Shown here one piece after another: positions 12,581 through 25,543 of a stretch of DNA of 64,000 nt (positions are counted from its first letter, which is position 1; each line of letters opens with the position of its first letter). The translations under genes were made by a program, and so were the position numbers. The notes under the pieces are model-generated. The model saw nothing but the letters and a program-made list of their open reading frames with translations, was not told where the DNA came from and did not search any database. This DNA comes from Hedera helix (taxonomy: Eukaryota; Streptophyta; Magnoliopsida; Apiales; Araliaceae), in assembly GCA_947179155.2 (NCBI GenBank), contig OX359275.1, positions 42,517,898 to 42,581,897 on the forward strand, given 5' to 3'.

Positions 12581-12582
<2 letters not shown>
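10912..12582. mobile_element. Foldback/MULE-like element made of a tandem array of hairpin units
   Basis: The two ends are inverted repeats of at least about 140 bp: GGGGAATGATC at 10912 pairs with GATCATTTCCC ending at 12582, and the match continues through AACCGTTGAAATAATG and the GATAAGATGGAGT block. The interior consists of about 17 units, roughly 80-110 bp apart. Each has arms CACCCGTCA and TGACGGGTG around a 7-8 base loop, bordered by an A run on the left and a T run on the right, so that each unit folds into a long hairpin. Units face one way in the centre and the opposite way near both ends. Both flanks are (TA)n, so a target duplication cannot be proved. No transposase frame; non-autonomous. 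Confidence 0.8.
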
Positions 12583-12620
<38 letters not shown>

Positions 12621-13150
12621 TTGTGTGCCTCCGGTTTTATAAAATTGGAAAAGTACATTGAACCTGGTCTTCACCGTATTCTTCTTCTGTGGCTACTAAT
12701 AAAGCGTAGTATTAATAATACTTTCTTAATAACCGCGTGATATTTACTCAATAATTAGGGATAGAATACACTGCATGATGTTATGTTTGAATTAAAAAAA
12801 TAAAAAATATAAATTAATTAAAATAAATTATTTTATATTTTTTTAAAAAAAATAAAATTTATAAATTTTAAAAAAAAATATTTTAATAAAATAAACAAAC
12901 ACAATTTATTTTTATCTTGTAGTTCCATTTTGACTTCATTCATCTGATTGCTTAACTCCATGGAAAACCGCGACCTGGTTCGACTCAACAACTCACTGAA
13001 CTAAGTTAACTCATGTCTCTTTGTGGTCTCCATACTTTCTTTCTCCCCCTCAAATACTCTCTCACCCTTGAAACACGAACCCTTCAAAAACTAGAAAGCT
13101 GCATCGGCAGAATAATCATCTCAGCGATAGAATAGTCGAACAAGTAGAAG
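12583..13150. promoter_or_regulatory. Upstream/5' UTR region of the gamma carbonic anhydrase gene
   Basis: (TA)n tract at 12583-12616, then AT-rich DNA, then a less AT-rich, pyrimidine-rich stretch at about 13015-13090 that probably holds the transcription start and 5' UTR. No separate gene is seen. Confidence 0.45.
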
Positions 13151-16100
13151 ATGGGGTCATTAGGTCGAGCAATCTACACCGTCGGATTCTGGATCCGTGA
13201 AACCGGTCAAGCAATTGATCGCCTCGGCTGCCGCCTCCAAGGCAACTACTACTTCCAAGAACAACGTGAGTATGCTATCCTCGCACTTCTTGATAGTATA
13301 GGTTTGCTCAAACCCTAGGATTTACACATCTTCTCTTTTGATTACTACTTCCACCTAAAAGTTATCTATAAAATGTTCTGCAAACATTTTAGGGTTCGAC
13401 TAATCAATTCCCAAACTTGCGGAACTGAAATAATTGATAAAATGTAGTTTGTCAGGTTTGTTTATTCACAATCTCCAAATTGTTTGACATAATCCGATTA
13501 TCTCACGGTCTACTTTTTGGAAGTTTTGTGTCCCAAATATCAAATTTGCAATATAGTTGGTGAAATAAGAGGGGTCTAAGGAATGTGCTTTGTGCACATT
13601 TGCATGAAAGGAATATCTAAATACGGTTATCACCCTGAAGTAACTATTATCCCTTGTCGAAGTGTGGTGAATAGCTCTTTTCTTTCCTTGGAAGGCTGTG
13701 TGGAGGAGGATGAAGGTTCCTCCTAGAACTACAATTTTTTGTTGGAAGACTCCTCCTGACTGCTCCGGTGACAACCTGAGGACGAGAAGGAAAGTCTGTT
13801 TTTAGTCGGTCCTTGAAAGTCTATTTTATCTTCTCTCTTTGTTTTTTTTGGTCTATGGCGGAGCAAATAGCATACCATTTAAAGATGGGGAGATGTCAAA
13901 GTCAAAGAGTTACACTCATTTTTTTGTCCAATTGTTTGAGTCTGGGTAATAGTATTACATGTACATTTTTATATCGTTGTTTGATCAGTACGGTTAAATG
14001 ATTATGTTATTTTGTACTTCCTCCATTCCAAAGTATAAGAGCAAAATGATTTTTGATTTTGTTCAAATTATTTGAGCAAAATGACTTTTGCAATTATAAT
14101 TATACAAGTGAGCCCCTCACTTTTTGAGAGGATTTATCTCCTTATTTTTACATTATTAGGAAGTTGATATTGTATTTTGGAACGTGGAGGGAGTATATTT
14201 TTGTATATACTGAGGCTACACTTCCTTTTGGTATATACTTCTTTTTGTTACCTATAAAAAAGCAGATTCCTAATAAAAACTCATGCAAACATATTTCTTA
14301 TGAGTGTTGTGTTAAGCAGTGGCATCTTAACCTATAAAAAAACATGTGTCCTGCTTGAACGAATTCCATAGTTAATTCACTGCTGTTGTGTAGATCTTGG
14401 TAGTTTTCTTGTTATTGTATCACGAATTTGTGCTTTAGCCATATAATCTGTCTAGTTTCCTAACATCACTTATCATTTTACCTCTTCTTGAATATTGTTC
14501 CTTACCTTTGTTTCTATATTCTTTTTCCTCATTTTTGCTGTCATACTTATCTTGTACCTTCTTTAGTCTTTGTTTTGAATAAGCAACCTTTTCACATGTC
14601 TTTTGTTTATGCACTATTCTTAGTTTCTCGTCATCGGACGCTTATGAACGTATATGACAAAGCTCCTGTGGTGGATAAGGATGTATTTGTGGCTCCTAGT
14701 GCTTCTGTCATTGGGGATGTTCAGGTGGGACACGCTTCCTCTATTTGGTATGGATGTGTTCTGAGAGGTAAGCTACACCGCAAACCAAATGTTGATATCG
14801 TTATGCATGTATATTAGTTTTATTATCCCCAAGAAATCCCGTATATATGTTGACTGTGTTAGGTTGGGCTATTTCAACTCATAAATATTGAGCTTCTTTG
14901 TTTTGTTTGTCGGTTTGTATTTCTCGAACTTTGCATTTAATATATTGCATTTTATGCAATCATGTGTTATGTTACCTCTCTACTCCTGAGTAGGTGCGAG
15001 ATAGTTTTCTATATACTGGGAATAGAGTAGAATTTTCGTCATTAAAATAGCTTTGGGGTTTAAAAATAAAACCGTTGTGGTTGAAATAGCCATGAAGTAG
15101 ATAGGCACAAATTTAGTCTCTGAAAACACCGGGGTAATGCTCGTCTTCCTGTTGCTTTTGCTCTCTTGAGAAGTAAGATACAATGCTATAATGTAAATGA
15201 TGCATGATTTTTGTTGTTAACTTTGAGTTATACCAAGTTCTTTGCACTTCTAGCAAACCTTCTGCACTGTTCCTTCTTTGCCAAACAACCCCTACCATTT
15301 CATCAAGATCAAGCATATATACTATTGTTCAAATACAGAGTCTTCAGCATACGCCTCCTTTACAACATTAGTATCATACCACGCAAAATTCCATGTGCCG
15401 CGTGCCTAAGAACTTACTGCAGCAGTCTTTGTTCTTTGAAATTTTGTTACCATAATTACATCTCTAATATGGTAGTTGTCATTTTTGGAGTTCATTGTGA
15501 TGAATCAAATCCACAAACCAACTCAGCTCTTATATATAAGAAGGAAAAAGTTATTAGAGAAATAAAAGTGGAACTATGTTGCAGATAAAGGAGTGGTAGT
15601 TCTCCCAACAGGAAACGAGAAACAAATGAAGAAACCATCCCGGCATCAATGACAAAAAGCTCAACTCCTTGGAACAATACAATTTAATCCTACCAATTAT
15701 GTTTTTATTAGATCTGGACTTCTCTTGGGTACTTGCATTAACCTAGAATTGCTAATTAATCCAAGCCCAAAATATTTTTGACCTTGGGTTGATCCAGTAG
15801 CAACCAGTCTCCAACAAGTTAGCTCAGTGTTTACCCAAATCAGATTAACTCAGAGCCCATCTGAAAACCAAATTTGAAGGAACTTTAGAAAGAGATTTGT
15901 TAACTTAGTTGCATGGATTGTGCTTTTGTTGTTTTTATAATTACAATCAGGATTATATTGGGTTATCTGATGTGATTTTAGGATTGTAAGGAATTTTGGG
16001 TATCTAGATTAGTAGATTATTTAGTCAAATTACGAGTTAGTTGTCTACTTTGAGTTGGTTCATTTGAAATAATGGATCCAGGCTCTTAAGGCTACAAAAA

Positions 16101-17804
16101 AAATTCTTTAGTCCTATATAAATTGATTTCGCCCATGCAATTTTAAATAAAAAGAGCGTTCATTGGAAAAGCTTCATAACTTTTAGCGAATCCTTTAGAA
16201 GGGTTGCTATAACCCATCCTTTCTTCTCTCTTCTACCTTCTTTTTACCAGTTCTTAACTTGTCCTACATCAGTTAGTTTGTGTGTGTGTGTGTGTCATGT
16301 ACTGCCTGTGCTCGTGTGAATGTGATAGCTTCTTCTGTGCAGGTGATGTCAACAGCATCAGTATTGGATCAAGAACAAACATACAAGACAATTCTCTTGT
16401 TCATGTTGCCAAATCTAATCTAGCCGGGAAAGTTTTGCCAACTATTATTGGCAACAATGTTACTGTAGGTGAGTGGTTTCAACCTGTTGTTTTGTGTTTT
16501 TTAGTGAAAATTTTGATCCGTAATTTCCAAGTTGAACTGTACAGGTCATAGCGCTGTCTTACATGGATGTACTGTCGAAGATGAGGCATTTGTTGGTATG
16601 GGTGCAACATTGCTTGATGGTGTTTTCGTTGAGAAACATGCTATGGTCGCTGCTGGCGCCCTTGTGAGGCAGAATACGAGGATTCCTTGTGGAGAGGTTT
16701 GTGACCACTTGAATTTTCAGCTGTCCATTTTCCCTGCATATCTGTTAAGTGTAGCATTGCATTAATTCTTCCAGTTTATGTTTTTCTCTCACCGATCTTA
16801 ACAGTCATTTTGGTTGAGTAGCCTACAGTAAACACTTAATTCCTTCAGTGTTAATTGCAAAACGTGAAGCAATGCTTTCTATGTAACCTAAATGAATGTC
16901 AATTATGGTATGTGGTGGTTAGGGAATCTTATTACTTGATTGGTTACACACTTGAATGAGAGCCCTACATGCGCTGACATGTCCTTGAAATACTAGTTTA
17001 TCCTCTTATTATTATATGTTTTCAGGGAATAAAAAGGGTAAGGAGTTCTTATTTATCTTTTTTGCCAACAAGCTGTAGCTCAAGTGGTATCATTTCATAC
17101 CCTCTCTTATATGAGATTGGTCATAGGTTTGAGCTTCATCGGAGGAAATCTTAGCTAGCTCCAGTGGAGGCACTATTCTATACCCGTTATGACCTTAATT
17201 ATATCTGCATTATCCTGTAGAAGTGATGACGTTATTTTTAAGTGGGACTTGTGGTCAGGTTCCATTTGGCTCTACCCACTATTGATGATAACAATTTAAA
17301 AAATAAAAGAAGGGTTAAGAAGTTTGTATGTGTGTATGAGAGTTTTAAGTGGATACTCTGCGTGGAGGCAGGGTGGGTTCTTGGGATCTCAGTTTTCTGC
17401 TTAACTTTAAAGATTAGAGTTTCCTTTCAAGCACCATTTTTGTTGTCTATCCAAGCGATGCCACTAGGATTTCAGCCCAACGCATTCATACATAATTATA
17501 TATTGTTATTCCTTAATTACAGGTATGGGGAGGCAATCCGGCAAAGTTCTTGAGGAAGCTCACTGAAGAAGAAATAGCTTTCATCTCACAGTCAGCCACA
17601 AACTATGCCAATTTAGCCGAGGTTCATGCAGCTGAAAATGCGAAGAGCTTTGATGAGATTGAGTTTGAAAAGGTGCTCCGAAAGAAGTTTGCACGCAAGG
17701 ATGAGGAATATGACTCTATGTTGGGTGTTGTTCGCGAAACACCCCCAGAGCTTATCTTACCGGATAAAGTCCTACCAGAAAAGGCAGCACCAAAGGCTTC
17801 TTGA
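13151..17804 (+). CDS. Gamma carbonic anhydrase, mitochondrial complex I subunit (272 aa)
   Basis: Exons 13151-13265, 14624-14767, 16343-16468, 16545-16696 and 17523-17804 join in frame (819 nt with stop). The N-terminus MGSLGRAIYTVGFWIRETGQ, then LSRHRTLMNV, and the left-handed beta-helix hexapeptides (GDVNSISIGSRTNIQDN, HSAVLHGCTVEDEAFVGMG) match the plant gamma-CA1/CA2 type. The three zinc-ligand histidines are kept: His107 (LVHVAK), His130 and His135 (GHSAVLH). Known role: a trimer forming the matrix-exposed spherical domain of plant complex I, needed for its assembly. The N-terminus would act in mitochondrial import and membrane attachment. The C-terminus (ATNYANLAEVHAAENAKS, EFEKVLRKK) is the usual helical tail. 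The length is typical. Introns carry a Stowaway MITE and a probable SINE. Whether it has catalytic activity cannot be told from sequence. Confidence 0.96.
14017..14193. mobile_element. Stowaway-like MITE in gamma-CA intron 1
   Basis: Terminal inverted repeats CTTCCTCCATTCCAAAGTAT and the complement of TATTTTGGAACGTGGAGGGAG, flanked by TA on both sides (14015-14016 and 14194-14195). Length 177 bp, no coding frame: typical Tc1/mariner-derived Stowaway structure. Confidence 0.8.
16282..16296. repeat. (GT)n microsatellite
   Basis: TGTGTGTGTGTGTG run just upstream of gamma-CA exon 3, inside intron 2. Confidence 0.6.
17051..17310 (+). mobile_element. Probable tRNA-derived SINE in gamma-CA intron 4
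   Basis: The head carries a box A-like TAGCTCAAGTGGTA (about 17086) and a box B-like ATAGGTTTGAGCTTC (about 17122) at tRNA spacing, followed by an unrelated body and an A-rich end (AATTTAAAAAATAAAAG). The flanks AGGGTAAGGAGTT (17035) and AGGGTTAAGAAGTT (17311) look like an aged imperfect target duplication. The exact ends are uncertain. Confidence 0.5.
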
Positions 17805-18540
17805 AGGGTTAGAGTTTCTGTGTTAGGTAGGTACCTTGTGCGATTTGATAGCAAATGGATGTATACTTTCATGTGGGCAAATATGGGAATTCACTGCATT
17901 TAATTTCCAATAATTTTTGGGGCAAGGCTCAAGTGTCAAAGATCTAATCCTGTTAGGAGTTTCTTTTGCATGGCTCTGCTCATCCTTTTCAGAGAATGAG
18001 AGCCGTAATTACATGTTGAGAAAATGACTGCTACAATGAAACATGTATTTGGATGTTCCATAGATGTACTTTGAGCTGAACTACTTTTTGTATGTGTTTG
18101 ACAAGAAATGAGAACAAGGGAATCTAAAAATTTCCATTGGGTACCTTCAATTGTGGCAAACTTTTTTGTTGTAATGCCAAATTTTCGTCGGAGATTGTTA
18201 GTTTTAGTAAAACAAGTGAACGTAAATATATCTTCATTGATAGAAAATGCATTCAATTGTTTATGCATGGGGCAACCAGTTCCTTTCTCATTTCCCCCCA
18301 TTGCAGTTCAGATGAATCAAATGAAAGCCCCATCTTTTTCTCTCTGCTATTTTTTTGGTCTATAGTTAATAAAAGAATACATGGTGGGCTTGTAGGATGT
18401 TGTTACTTTCGGCTGGAGGAGATGGCGTGTAATCAAGTTGGTCTTTTGTTGTTTGTCTTTCCGTTCTCTCACTCCTATCATTGCAGATTACTTTCCTGCA
18501 TAAATCACATTATATATTCGTTGTCTGACGCTGATTACTA
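17805..18540. other. 3' UTR and downstream flank of gamma-CA
   Basis: Probably the gamma-CA 3' UTR over the first few hundred bases. Short frames here have no family features. Nothing else can be supported. Confidence 0.4.
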
Positions 18541-18727
18541 CTCTCTCCCTCCAATTTAGAGATACATTTATTTATTATGTTTTTAATTGTTCATTATTTT
18601 TTTGACTATTATTTCTAGTATCAAACTGTTATTACTAAATCTTTATAATAATATTATAGTTATATTTGATAATATAAAATTATTTCTAAATCCTGTGATT
18701 TTAAAATAAATGTATTTATAAGGAGGG
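18541..18727. mobile_element. Stowaway-like MITE
   Basis: CTCTCTCCCTCCAATTTAG at the left and the complement of TATTTATAAGGAGGG at the right, plus shared ATACATTTATTTA-type subterminal sequence, with TA duplicated at both flanks (18539-18540 and 18728-18729). 187 bp, AT-rich, non-coding. Confidence 0.62.
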
Positions 18728-19188
18728 TATAAAATAAAAAATTGATAAATTCACAATAAAAAATAATATTTTCACAATAATCTTTTTACATGAACAGTAA
18801 ATAGACTTTATAAAAAAAATTATTGTGAAAAAATTATTTTTTATTATGAATTTAACCATTTTCTATAAAGTAATCTCGCAAATTATAAATTACTCCGTAC
18901 ACTCCAAGTGGGAATAGCTTTAGCGTCATCCACTCTACTCTACAGGCTAGGACTAGGAGGGGAAGGGTATGTCAGGCTACTACTAACAATTTTTTCAATT
19001 TTTCTTTTAGTTTTCAAGAATCTTTAATGAATACAGCATCATGCTCCATCCCATCCCATCTGGCATCTGGGTGCTGAATTTTGATTCGTTTTTTAAACTT
19101 TTATGTGCATCTTGTTTTCTTCCCAATTCAGACATTTTCATTGGTGGAAGCCTGGAAGGGATGCGACCTTTTTCCTTTTTACAGTCGA

Positions 19189-19598
19189 TAGTAGGGTTAA
19201 ACCATGTTTTTTTGATCGAATTATTTCAATTATTAGGAATAACTATTTTATAATTTGATATTTTATTTTGGATAAAAAAATTAGAATATTCGGATAACCA
19301 ATTAATCGAATTAGAAATTTTAAAAAAATAATATTATATTTTAATTATACTTTGATAGATTTTATCTTATGAATTATATACTTATGTATTGATAATTTGA
19401 AATTATTAAATTAATTTATAAATTATTATGATTGTGTATTGTGACTAAATATTATTTAAAAAATTTAGTGTGAAATTTGAAATGATTTTTTTTTGTTGAT
19501 AAAAATATACTGAATCGGGTATTCGGTTATTTAATCGATATGTATTTCGGATAATAAAATTTGATACGACTGAATAGACGGTTCGATTACTCACCTCT
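19189..19598. mobile_element. Possible hAT-like MITE remnant
   Basis: An AT-rich block with repeated GATT/ATCG and TTCGG motifs, ending in the complement of AGAGGTGAGTAATCGAACC, a form common in plant hAT-type MITEs. AGTCGA occurs at both edges (19183-19188 and 19599-19604). The inverted repeats are weak. Confidence 0.3.
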
Positions 19599-20141
19599 AG
19601 TCGAAGCAACTTGCAAAACAAAGCTAGTACAATACAAATGACTGACAAAAACTTTGAGCACGGGCGGTGGGTGATTATTCCACAATAAAAGCAAATGGTT
19701 CTGAACGCACCGCAAAGCGACATAAACAGCCAATTAGAAACGCCACTACTTACTCCTCCTTTTCAAAAAAAGAAACTAACTACTTGGTCTCCTCCCTAAA
19801 ATCTCCAACGGACAGGACTCAGAATAAAAGGAAAATGGAAACTGATGGATGAGAATAGACTCGTGTATCACTAGTTTTTAAATTAAAATGGATGGGTATA
19901 TGAAATTATGAATTAGTAGCAGTGACTAGTCCTGGGGTATTGTGGGAAGTGAAAAGAATCGAAGAGAATCTGGGTGGGGCCAGGGTGCCCTGCTACTGGA
20001 CTCTTGAGGAGTTGGATGCTCTGGCCATTACCACTATAAAAATTCAAGGAATTACTCCGCTACTAATAACAAGATAAAGTCGCATGTTGCATGTTGGGTA
20101 GAGGAGCTAAGTTTTGTGGGAGTTTGTTCTAAGAAGAAGAA

Positions 20142-23100
20142 ATGGGTTCCGAAGCAGTTGGTGCAGAAGAAGAGGAAATATTGGGGAATAAGGCGCCGCC
20201 GCCGCCGCCACTCGTAGTTGGACTCCAACCTTCTGCACTGGTTGATCACCTTGCTAGGGTCGACTCCTCCCTCCTCCACATCCCTGGAGACAAAGGCGGT
20301 TCTCTCCCGGTATATATATTTTTCTCTCCGTGCATTTATTTATTGCCTTCTTCTTCTATTTCTGCATCTCAATTTTCATGCTAGGCATTGCCATTAACTT
20401 CATGTTGCTATAATTTTATCAAACACCCATGTCACAATTTGTCAATTGGTTTTTGAAAAATAAACAAAGTCGAGCTGTGCATGTAGTGCCGTAGGACGAC
20501 TAGCCTGCGGTTGTTCCCTCATTTTGTATGTGATATGTTCGTTTGTGTTTATCTGTCTGGTATTTCCTTTTATGTTGTATGGTTGGTAGTATTAAAGTTT
20601 CTAATGGTTTTCAAAATCTAAATTTAATTTGGTTTTTGTTTTTCTGGCAAGTTCATTTTCTGTGCAAGGTTGTAAATATTTACAACGTGTTATTTGTTTA
20701 AATAACACAGTGTGATACACTATATAATAGTTTCAAAAGAGAATTTTTGAAGTATTTACGCACTTTTCATGACAAAATATAGACGTAGCGGTTGTCTAAC
20801 GGGATACTATGCATAATAAGATCATGCCTCGTCACATATTTAAGTGCTTGTTTTATTATTTTCAAAAAATTGAATTGCTACTTTATTCACTCATTTCATA
20901 TCAGGGTTCAAGCATTAATAATTTGTGTGGTTTATTATTTATTCCCTTTCGAAATCTAAAGAAGTGCCCATAGAACTCCTGTCAATGAATCGGTCCATTT
21001 TCCCCTCTGAATGTTAGAAAAAAGATTACTACTTTATTTTATTAATGTATGCCCATCATAATCCTTTTTCCTTCATTGATTTAATTCTTTTGATAGATCA
21101 AGAGACTCAGATTGCAAATAATAAGAAATCTAAATATTAAAATTAGAACTACATTTGAATTAACAGATTTCAATAGAAGAATTCGAGCACATGCTAAATC
21201 AGGTGAAAATACACTTTCTTCCATGCTCAAATGGCCAAACTCCTTTGAAGACAATTGCTGGAGGTAGCGTTGCCAATACAATTCGAGGTCTTTCTGCGGG
21301 ATTTGGGGTTACATGTGGAGTAATTGGTGCATGCGGTGATGATGGGCAGGGACAATTATTTATACATAATATGAAATTCAATGGCGTCAACCTCTCCAAA
21401 TTGAAGCTGAAAAAGGGCTCAACTGCACAAGTAATCTCCCCAACGAATGTTTTCAACTACATATATCTACCTTTTATCAAATTATAAAGATATCTGTCTA
21501 ATGTTTCCTCATGCCATGGTACAGTGTGTCTGCTTGGTTGATGCAGCTGGTAACCGAACTATGCGACCCTGTTTCTCAAGCGCTGTTAGACTACAGGTGC
21601 TTGCATTTCTTCTTATGGAAGGGATTTCTGTTTTGAAATAATTAACTTTTATCTGTGACCTCACAAGTCTTCCATTTCTTTTCTGTCTTCCAGGCAGATG
21701 ACTTAAAAGGAGAGCACTTCAGAGGTTCCAAGGTTATCAATTTTCATTTTCACCTGGCCCACCCTTGTTCTTTAAATGCACTTGTCCATTTATAGCGTTT
21801 TCTTTTCAATTTTCTCACTGTCAAACTAGCTTGGGTTAACTCTAAAGTATTTAGCAAATTGATGATCAAAAGAGAACAATTAAAATCGAAAATTAAGAAC
21901 CCACTTAAAATGTTGCACTTGTCGTATACTTTCTGCAAAATGTACAATTATTTTTGAAGAACAACCAAAGTAGAATCTGTATGAATATTTACTCATGCTT
22001 ATTACTACAAGTATTTCATCCTTTGAATGGTAGAAGAAATTGCACTTAATTTGCTTCCGAAACTTGTTCCAAGATAATGAAATATTGTAACAAATAGGCT
22101 CAGTCCAATTTTTTATAACCCCGGTTTATGTTTCATGGCTAATATTAATATGTTTGTGCGGCTCATTGTAAGTTCTTAACACATTGATGCGCTGTCATTT
22201 CAGTGGTTGGTTTTGAGATATGAGATGTTAAATCTGGAAATTATTCGTGCTGCGGTTAGGATTGCCAAACAAGAAGGTGTTTTTATCTCTTTGGATTTGG
22301 CCAGTTTTGAGGTAGAGCTTTTGTTCCTTATTTTTTCCCTTCCTTTTGCTGTCACCATCTTTTTAATGATAATAAAAGAAAAAAATTTATAAACTATACA
22401 AATGGAATTCTAAACGAATTTGTTAAATAAACCTTCCTTTTGTTAGATGGTGAGGAACTTCAGGGAACCCCTTCTGGAGTTACTGGAGTCCGGTAATGTT
22501 GATCTCTGTTTTGCTAATGAAGATGAAGCAACAGAAGTGGTAAGGTGAGTCAGTTGACCACAGAATTTCTTGGGTTTAAGAACTTTATGTAATAGGTCTA
22601 TAATCTAATTTTTCATTGGCTTAATTCTAAAATCTTGTGTACTTTGCAGCAATTCATTACGACAATTAGTACCAGGCCTAGGACTTAAACAATGAATTTT
22701 ACATGTTCATGACGCCAATTAACTAAACTATGGATTCTATATGTTTCTGAAAGTTTTTAAGGTTAAATTATTTAGAATTTTTTTAATATTATAAATTTAT
22801 TATATCATTCTTTTTTCTAGATATCAAGTTGGTTTGTTTTACTTGTTGAATGTAATCGATTTAACTCTATGCTTAATTGTAACAAAATGGCTTGACTACG
22901 GGTGTGCCCTTATAGTGATTGCTTATGATGGCCTTTTTAGGGGTGAAGAACGTACTGATCCTGAAGCTGCTCTAGATTATCTGGGAAAACATTGCCAGTG
23001 GGCCGTAGTAACTCTAGGTTCTAATGGTTGCATGGCGAAGCATGGAAAAGAGGTAAGTAAGATGTACCTACAATTTATCAGAATCATTTTTCTAATCTGA

Positions 23101-23559
23101 ACAGAATGCTTCTGATACTACACTCAACTTAACCAACCTTGTAGAATAATAATATTATACTTCCTTTCATGAAGTACATGTTTCACAATTATGAATCTGG
23201 GAACGCTGTGAACTATGAAAACCAACTTTGTCTGCAAATTTCCTTTGCTAGTAATAGTATGACATCCTTCTTTGCCAAAAGTATTGAAGTACTTGCCAAG
23301 CATGTCTCAGATCGTCAGAGTTCCTGCCATAGGAGAGGCACAAGCATCAGATGCTACAGGGGCAGGTGACCTCTTTGCGAGTGGATTCTTATATGGATTG
23401 TTAAAAGGATTATCCCTCGTGGACTGCTGCAAGGTGGGCTGTTGCAGCGGTGGGTCTGTGATTCGTTCCCTTGGAGGTGATGTGACACCCGAGAACAAGC
23501 TATGGATGTGTAAGCAGATGCAAATCAAGGGTCTCCCTATTCCTGAACTTAACATCTAA
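20142..23559 (+). CDS. pfkB-family carbohydrate/nucleoside kinase (369 aa)
   Basis: Eight exons: 20142-20309, 21167-21430, 21525-21596, 21694-21732, 22204-22311, 22447-22544, 22941-23052 and 23311-23559; 1110 nt with stop, all GT-AG. The protein has an acidic/proline-rich start (MGSEAVGAEEEE and PPPPP). GGSVANTIRGL at about residues 88-98 is the substrate-side glycine motif of the ribokinase fold. GVIGACGDDGQG, CVCLVDAAGNRTMRPC and CFANEDEA follow. DATGAGDLFASGFLYGL at about 301-317 is the pfkB signature 2, with Asp307 as the predicted catalytic base and the anion hole before it. It matches the plant adenosine-kinase-like pfkB group. The family phosphorylates sugars or nucleosides with ATP; this member's substrate cannot be assigned. 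The first ATG follows an upstream leader and is kept as the start. Confidence 0.9.
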
Positions 23560-25543
23560 TTTCTTTAAGCATCACCTAAAGGATCACTCCGTGATGGTTT
23601 CTTGAATTATCTGTACATTTTTATCTTCCCCTTCTTTCACAGGGCAGCTCGTGTGAAGTATAATTGGTGTTATTGTTTTGAAAAGTAGTATATTATTTTC
23701 ATCTTTCCTGACAAGTGTGAAGGAGAGATGAGATGCCATAGAGTTAACAGGAGCTGTATTTGTGCAGTGTAGAATCTATGAATTTGGGGTGGTGGCTGGT
23801 GACACTAGTAAGTTGATTGTCTAATTGTATTTAGTTGTTCTGCCCCCCAATTATCTAATCTCCGTTTTGAAGGACGGATTAATTCAAAGAATCATACATA
23901 AAGCTTAAGGCGGGTACAATAAGATTAGAGGTTTGGAAATCTGAAATGCTTGCTGCAGAAAGTCATGTGGCTTAATTTTATTTATTTAGGGGCAGCAGAA
24001 CACTGATTGGTAATCTAGAATGAATCCCCATAATCAGATGATGAATTATGAGTAATCACCGTTATTCTCCACTAATTACATATCTTTTCCACGGGGCACT
24101 AGAAGATTAACCAAACATTGATTCTTAAAATTCAAGATTAATACTGTATGTATCAAAAATGATTTATCAAGTGTGAGAATGATTTGAGTCCGAGTCTTCT
24201 GCTAGACGCAAAAAATGAAGTGGCCAACACAGTGGACCCAGAAAGAAGAGTTATTCTTTTGTGTGTATAAATATGGACTATATTGCAAAAGCTACGATTG
24301 TATCTCCCTTTTCTTTTGGCTGCAGAAACACCAATCAATACACCAATGTGGCTTTGCATCATTGGTTTTTGGACTATAAAGAATTGAGTAATCAAGAAGA
24401 TGACTTGTGGACCATTTTTTTGCCAAAAAAATAAAATAAAGTTTTTAATGTTAACTTTCTCATTGCAAAAAAAAAATAAAAAATCATCTGCTCCTCACAT
24501 TCTCATTTCCCTTCCTTCCTTCCATCTCAATGCATGAAAGTTTGTTTGCTTGCATGTTCATTGCAACATGTACATGTAAGTGTAATTTCACAATATCTAT
24601 CTACACAATTAAAAAATAAGAGTATGACATTAAAATTCGTACCATGTCTCACTTTTTAATAGTTGAGATGAATATATATAGTGTTTAGTTTTATGTCTCT
24701 AGACTTATCTTTACACTCCCTTCATTCTACAAAAAATGAGTCTCATTACATTTTCTTTTATAATTAATTTATAAAATTTATGAATATTTTAAAATTGACT
24801 ATAAAAAGTCAAATTTAATCTTATACGTTAGTGTGATTTTTCAAATTGAGTTTCACTCAACTAAAAATAATTTTTAGCAAAAGGCAAAAATACTCGACTA
24901 AATATATACAAGTAATGTAATAGCAACAAAAATCTTATATATACACGAAACACCTCTGTCTCTTTATTCGGGCAAAATAAATTTAACAAATAAATGGTGT
25001 AAGCCTAAATGTATCAAGCTACTACTTAAATGCACCTCTTATTAGTATTTACGTCTTCACACCGTAAGTCATACGTTTTTTTTGTTTTTTTTTTCCATAT
25101 TTTATTCTCACATGGTCAATTACTATCTTATTAAATTTATGCGTACTCCCAACCACTGGATCTGAATTTTCTTTGACAACTTGTTTGAATTCTTATTTAA
25201 ACATGAGAATAAAATATTTACTGACTGGTTGCACCAAGTGATATGGATAGTAAGATATTTTTTAATTGTATTGTCAAAAATTAAATATTCATTTTAAATT
25301 GACTTCAACAATGAAAATGGACTCCAAATGTTGCCAATTAAGCTTTCCTGTGAAGCAAAAATTGCTCAAATTTTAACCCTACAGACCGTGCAAAGTAGAA
25401 GCATGTATTACCTCCCTATTTTTATTTTATTTCATTTCTTTTGATAATCGTGTGTATCGCATGATAACAAGTACAGAAGTACTCCTATAAATTTACGTCA
25501 TTTGCCAATTGCCGACCATGCTTAGTACACCAAGTCCCAGTTA
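23560..25543. other. Intergenic region between pfkB kinase and PPR genes
   Basis: Contains the kinase 3' UTR, then AT-rich DNA. One Stowaway-like edge (CTCCCTTCATTCTACAAAAA at about 24716) has no convincing partner. No gene is supported. Confidence 0.5.
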
